Shown one piece after another: positions 60,281 through 64,000 of a DNA stretch of 64,000 nt; within the stretch, counting starts at the first letter, position 1; every line of letters starts with the position of its first letter. Below the pieces are notes generated by a model. The model was not told the DNA's origin, did not search any database, and saw only the letters and a program-made list of their open reading frames with translations. The stretch spans positions 23,057,043-23,121,042 of the forward strand of contig OZ007581.1 in the NCBI GenBank assembly GCA_963931925.1, written 5' to 3'. A program made the position numbers and the translations under genes. Source of the DNA: Onchidella celtica. Lineage: Eukaryota > Mollusca > Gastropoda > Systellommatophora > Onchidiidae.

Positions 60281-60324
60281 AATAATAATAATAATAATAG
60301 GCTCTTTTCGTCTTGGCAGACGAT

Positions 60325-63300
60325 CTAAGCAGCTATATGTGTCCTACTTCTGCAGCTACGCTCGTGACTGATTCTGCCTATATTCGACAGGCCCGCTCTG
60401 TCGCAGAATCTGCATACGAGGGAGGTGCCATAGGGCAATGAGTTATCTTTTCTTGTCTGGCGTTTTGCCTCAAGGGCTGCAACAATGTTTTTTTCATGGT
60501 GTTTTATGCCAGAGTCCACTGATGTTTTCCATGCTGACCTGTCTTCTGCTGTCGTCTCCCACGTTCTCAAATCGATATTACACTTTATCATACTGCTCTT
60601 GCATGTATCTTTGTACCTCAGTTTTGGTCTTCCTCTGGGTCTGCTACCTGTAGCCATTACACCATATAAGAATTGCTTGGGGATTCTGTTGTCGTCCATC
60701 CTCTTCAAATGCCCCAGCCATCGCAGTCTCTTTTTGCACAAGATGGTCAACATGGTTGGGAGTGCTGCCCGTTTCAAGACCTCTGTGTTGGTAACTTTAT
60801 CTTGCCAGCTGATGCCAAGGATCTTGCGGAGGCATCTCAAGTGAAATCCATTCAGTTTCTTCTCTTGTCTTGAATATAACGTCCAGGTCTCTGAGCCATA
60901 GAGGAGTGTGCTCAATATACATGTTTCATATATCCTGATCTTTGTTTTTCTATTTAACATTTTGTTATTCCAAGCTCTTTTGTTTAATTTTCCAAAGGCT
61001 GTGGCTGCTTTTCCTATTCGGGCACCTATTTCGCTATCTAATGAAGTTGAAGAAATCATTGTTGATCCCAGGTAGCAAAATTTCTGGACAGTCTCCAACT
61101 GGTTGTTGTTCAGCTTGATGTTGCATTGTGTTGTGCCATCTTGTGTCATAATAACAGTCTTCTGGACGCTGATAACAAGAGAGAAAGCTTTACATGCTTG
61201 TGATAAGTAGTCCATCATTGATTGTAGTGTGGACTCGCTATGGGCAACTAGTGCTGCGTCATCTGCAAACAGCAATTCTCTGATCAATGTTGACTTGGTT
61301 TTAGTTTTTGCTTTGATGAGGCGTGCAAGATTGAAGAGGGATCCATCAGTTCGCCAGTGGAGATAAACATCTCCAGGGGATTCCCTGAATGCAAACTGCA
61401 GAAGCATGGAGAAGTAAATACCAAAAAGTGTTGGTGCCAGGACACAGCCTTGTTTCACCCCGCTTTTGATGTTGAAGCGATCGGATGTAGAACCATCAAA
61501 TTGGACTGTGGCTTGCATATCTTCATGAAAGGACATGACGAGTTGGAGGAGTGTCGGGGGGCATCCGATCTTATGGAGCACCATATACAGTCCTGATCTG
61601 CTGACTGTGTCGAAAGCCTTTGTTAAATCGACAAATGCCATATGTAAAGGTAGACTTTGCTCGCGACACTTTTCCTGCAGTTGACGTAAAGAGAATATCA
61701 TGTCCATGGTTGATCGTCCTGACCTAAAACCGCACTGGCTTTCTGGAAGTACTCTTTCTGCTAGTTGTTGAAGACGCTTTAAAAGTATTTTGGCAATTGC
61801 TTTTCCTGTGATACTTAGCAGAGATATGCCTCTGTAATTATTACAGTCTCCCTTATCACCTTTGTTCTTATATAAGGTCACGATGTTAGCATCTTTCATA
61901 TCTTGTGGAATCTCTTTATGCTTCCAGCACAGGATGAGGAGCTTGTATAGATGAGGAAGGAGGAAATCTTTGTTCTCTTTCAAGATTTCCGCTGGTATGT
62001 TATCACTACCCGGAGACTTTCCACTTGCAAGCTCATCTATAGCCTTGTTGAGTTCTTCCTGTGTAAGTTCTTTGTCTAGGTCTGTAAATTCTGGGAGCTG
62101 CGGGAGGGCCTCTTCTAGACTGTCATCCACTGTACGTTCTTGAGAGTAGAGATTTGAGTAATGTTCAATCCATCTGGCCATTTGTTCGTTTTTATCTGTG
62201 ATTTGTTCACCTGATGACGATTTTAGTGGTGCTATCTTGTTACTCTGTGGGCCAAGAGCAATCCGAATTTTCTCATACATTCCTCTATTATCTCCGATGT
62301 CATGAGCTTTCTGTATGTCTGTGCAAAGATTCTCCCAGTATGTGTTTGCGCATTTCCGTGTCTCTTTTTGAAGTGTAGATTTTGCAGCTCGTAATTTGTT
62401 TAAGGTGCGATCTGATGGAGTTTTGTTGTGTGCCAAAAGTGCCATGCGCTTTTTCTCGATAAGTGGCAATAGTGTTGCTTCGTTTTCTTCAATCCAGTCT
62501 TTATTGTTTGATCTGTTTGTACCAAAGGCCTGAGAAGCAGAATCGTGCATAGCTTCCTTTAAACCGGCCCACATCTTCTCTGGTGTAGTATCATCTATGG
62601 AGAGGAGCTGTTCTTCCATCTTCCCTTGAAAAACTGCTTGCATGTCTTTGTTGCTGGCATTTCGTGTGTTAATTTTTGGTCTTTTCGTCTCTTTGGCTCT
62701 GTGAATGTTTCTGCCCACAATCTTTGTCTTGGCTAAAACGAGCAGGTGATCGGTGTTGCAGTCTGCACTGTGGTATGATCTTGTTTGTTTGATGTTGTTC
62801 AGATGGTTCTTTTTGACGATAATAAAATCAATTTGATGCCAATGTCCAGATCTGGGATGACGCCATGAGACTTTGTGGCAGTCCTTTCCATTGTAAAAAG
62901 TATTTGTGATGCATAGATTGTTGTCTGAGCAGAGTTCCAAAAGTCTCTGGCCGTTGTCGTTGATCTTGCTTAATCCAAAATGGCCGAGACAAGTTTGCCA
63001 TGCTTGTTGATCTGTGCCAACCCTGGCATTGAAGTCACCAAGGATAAAAATCTGATCGTTTGTTGGTATCTTCGCAAGTACGTTTTGAAGGTCTTCATAA
63101 AACTTGTCTTTGTTTTCTGTTTCAGCTGCTAATGTTGGAGCATAGGCACTAATTAGATGGGCCGTGCCTGACTTAGTCTTCAGCTGCATGGTGATGATGC
63201 GTTCGGATATACCTTGAGGTGTATTAATTTTGGCGAGGAGCTTGTTGTTGACTGCGAAGCCCACACCATAAAGTCGAGGCTCTTCTTGTCCTAGACCTTG

Positions 63301-63498
63301 CCAGAAAAAAGTGAAGTTTGCCTCTCTCACTGAGCCACTATCAGCCAGTCGTGTTTCCTGCAAGCCCACGATGTCAACGTTTAGCCTCTTGAGTTCTTTG
63401 TTTATGATGGCAGTCTTTCTTAACTCTTTGGTGTTGTCAAGATCAGTGTTGTCAAGTCCGGTGCACATTGTCCTCACATTCCAGGTGCCCAACTTCAT
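60325..63498 (-). CDS. retrotransposon endonuclease-reverse transcriptase, 1057 aa
   Basis: The product would nick target DNA and copy element RNA into it (target-primed reverse transcription). It has an APE-type endonuclease (1-260) with E48 in QETRL, Y119 in SAYAP, D155/N157 in LGDFNARVG, D224 in QIDFIIV and D250-H251. The reverse transcriptase (about 480-800) has D624 in FVDLTKAFD and the FADD motif at 744-747, so all catalytic residues are present. The C-terminus has 'RLRWLGHLKRMDDNRIPKQF' and a C-x2-C-x12-H-x3-C finger (1029-1049). The start is the first in-frame ATG (MKLGTWNVRT), although a basic KKRKFKSIP segment is open just upstream. It is related to, but a different family from, the broken copy at 41094-44180. 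No stop or frameshift is seen, so it may be active or recently inserted. Confidence 0.93.
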   Translation of the reverse strand: MKLGTWNVRTMCTGLDNTDLDNTKELRKTAIINKELKRLNVDIVGLQETRLADSGSVREANFTFFWQGLGQEEPRLYGVGFAVNNKLLAKINTPQGISERIITMQLKTKSGTAHLISAYAPTLAAETENKDKFYEDLQNVLAKIPTNDQIFILGDFNARVGTDQQAWQTCLGHFGLSKINDNGQRLLELCSDNNLCITNTFYNGKDCHKVSWRHPRSGHWHQIDFIIVKKNHLNNIKQTRSYHSADCNTDHLLVLAKTKIVGRNIHRAKETKRPKINTRNASNKDMQAVFQGKMEEQLLSIDDTTPEKMWAGLKEAMHDSASQAFGTNRSNNKDWIEENEATLLPLIEKKRMALLAHNKTPSDRTLNKLRAAKSTLQKETRKCANTYWENLCTDIQKAHDIGDNRGMYEKIRIALGPQSNKIAPLKSSSGEQITDKNEQMARWIEHYSNLYSQERTVDDSLEEALPQLPEFTDLDKELTQEELNKAIDELASGKSPGSDNIPAEILKENKDFLLPHLYKLLILCWKHKEIPQDMKDANIVTLYKNKGDKGDCNNYRGISLLSITGKAIAKILLKRLQQLAERVLPESQCGFRSGRSTMDMIFSLRQLQEKCREQSLPLHMAFVDLTKAFDTVSRSGLYMVLHKIGCPPTLLQLVMSFHEDMQATVQFDGSTSDRFNIKSGVKQGCVLAPTLFGIYFSMLLQFAFRESPGDVYLHWRTDGSLFNLARLIKAKTKTKSTLIRELLFADDAALVAHSESTLQSMMDYLSQACKAFSLVISVQKTVIMTQDGTTQCNIKLNNNQLETVQKFCYLGSTMISSTSLDSEIGARIGKAATAFGKLNKRAWNNKMLNRKTKIRIYETCILSTLLYGSETWTLYSRQEKKLNGFHLRCLRKILGISWQDKVTNTEVLKRAALPTMLTILCKKRLRWLGHLKRMDDNRIPKQFLYGVMATGSRPRGRPKLRYKDTCKSSMIKCNIDLRTWETTAEDRSAWKTSVDSGIKHHEKNIVAALEAKRQTRKDNSLPYGTSLVCRFCDRAGLSNIGRISHERSCRSRTHIAA

Positions 63499-64000
63499 TG
63501 GGATTGATTTAAATTTGCGTTTCTTATTGCCTGGTGCTTGGCTTTACGTCTGCTTTTTGGCTTTTGTCCTATCTCCATCCACCCATAAGAGCAGGCAGAC
63601 GTGGCGGATCGACACCTTACTGACTGGGGGCTGCCCAGTTTAGGCGGGCGGTAGCCGATCAGTGCAGCTGAATAGCTGCTCCCACCGCCGAGAGAGACCC
63701 GTGGCGCCTTCTCTGTTCGCCAAATAGAGTCGACTTAGAACCCGTAACTGTCTCTCCCCGTGTTGTGTCCATGCTGGTCAGCAAGGATGGAGTGTCCTCT
63801 CCATTGTCTTCATGCTGCACTAGCTGTGGTTGAGCGATAGGCGATGTGCACTGTACTTGCTCGGATTGCAGTGATCTCCTTTAGGCATGCTGCTTGCCTG
63901 GGCTTCTAGAGAGAAAAGTGTCTAGCCCATCTTACACTTTCCCCCTCTCGACAGTGTTGATAAGCTCCAAAGGAAAGACAGGGTCCATACGTTTGGAAAT
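63499..64000 (-). other. 5' leader of the minus-strand retrotransposon
   Basis: GC-richer than its surroundings and without a long ORF. In the frame of the main ORF a stop lies about 17 codons upstream of its ATG. The element continues past the window. Confidence 0.6.

Larger units (their letters stand above)
60281..64000 (-). mobile_element. RTE-like non-LTR retrotransposon, apparently intact ORF, 5' end beyond window
   Basis: On the minus strand, a leader of at least 500 bp (63499-64000) precedes a 1057-codon ORF. After its TAG comes a 3' UTR of only about 25 bp and a (TTA)n tail, seen as aataataat at 60281-60299 on the + strand. A short microsatellite tail and a single ORF with an APE endonuclease fit the RTE-like group. 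The 5' boundary and target-site duplication cannot be set because the element runs to the window edge. Confidence 0.9.

Noticed and set aside
60438-61596. Several + strand ORFs
   Set aside because: Antisense shadows of the retrotransposon ORF on the minus strand.

Overview
This is eukaryotic, animal-type DNA: intron-rich, AT-leaning, full of (CT)n, poly-C and other simple repeats, with non-LTR retrotransposons and terminal-inverted-repeat DNA elements. The one host gene recognised is the 3' two-thirds or so of an Ihog/Boi/CDON/BOC-family hedgehog co-receptor on the + strand (interference-hedgehog-like). Its two-FnIII layout resembles the invertebrate Ihog type. The window comes from an invertebrate, and a mollusc or other lophotrochozoan is my best guess from element and repeat style; the species cannot be named from the sequence.

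Layout. 1-19832: no coding exon recognised; probably intron or 5' flank, with simple repeats and a tRNA-derived element at about 19247-19331. 19833-52602: thirteen exons that splice in frame with GT-AG introns and give 961 residues. They encode the C-terminal half of one Ig domain, two complete Ig domains, a strongly basic linker on its own exon, two FnIII domains, a transmembrane helix, and a cytoplasmic tail of about 385 residues ending at 52602. The signal peptide, the start and at least half an Ig domain are missing, either left of the window or unrecognised. 52603 to about 58880 looks like 3' UTR or 3' flank. 60281-64000 holds a minus-strand retrotransposon with an intact 1057-codon ORF.

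Mobile DNA in the gene. Intron 19989-32693 carries a 34-bp minisatellite of 31 copies with a duplicated ten-unit block. Intron 39061-44391 holds a foldback element (39493-40219, 176-bp arms about 98% identical) and, abutting it, a dead sense-strand non-LTR retrotransposon (40228-44318) bounded by an 11-bp target-site duplication. Intron 44583-46452 holds a piggyBac-type remnant (45640-46156) flanked by TTAA. A second TTAA-flanked element lies at 54523-55210 in the presumed 3' UTR.

How it fits together. The receptor is expected to sit in the plasma membrane, bind Hedgehog and heparan sulphate through its ectodomain and present the ligand to Patched. The other elements are genomic parasites or repeats with no evident joint function. 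No operon, CRISPR array or bacterial-type defence system is present.
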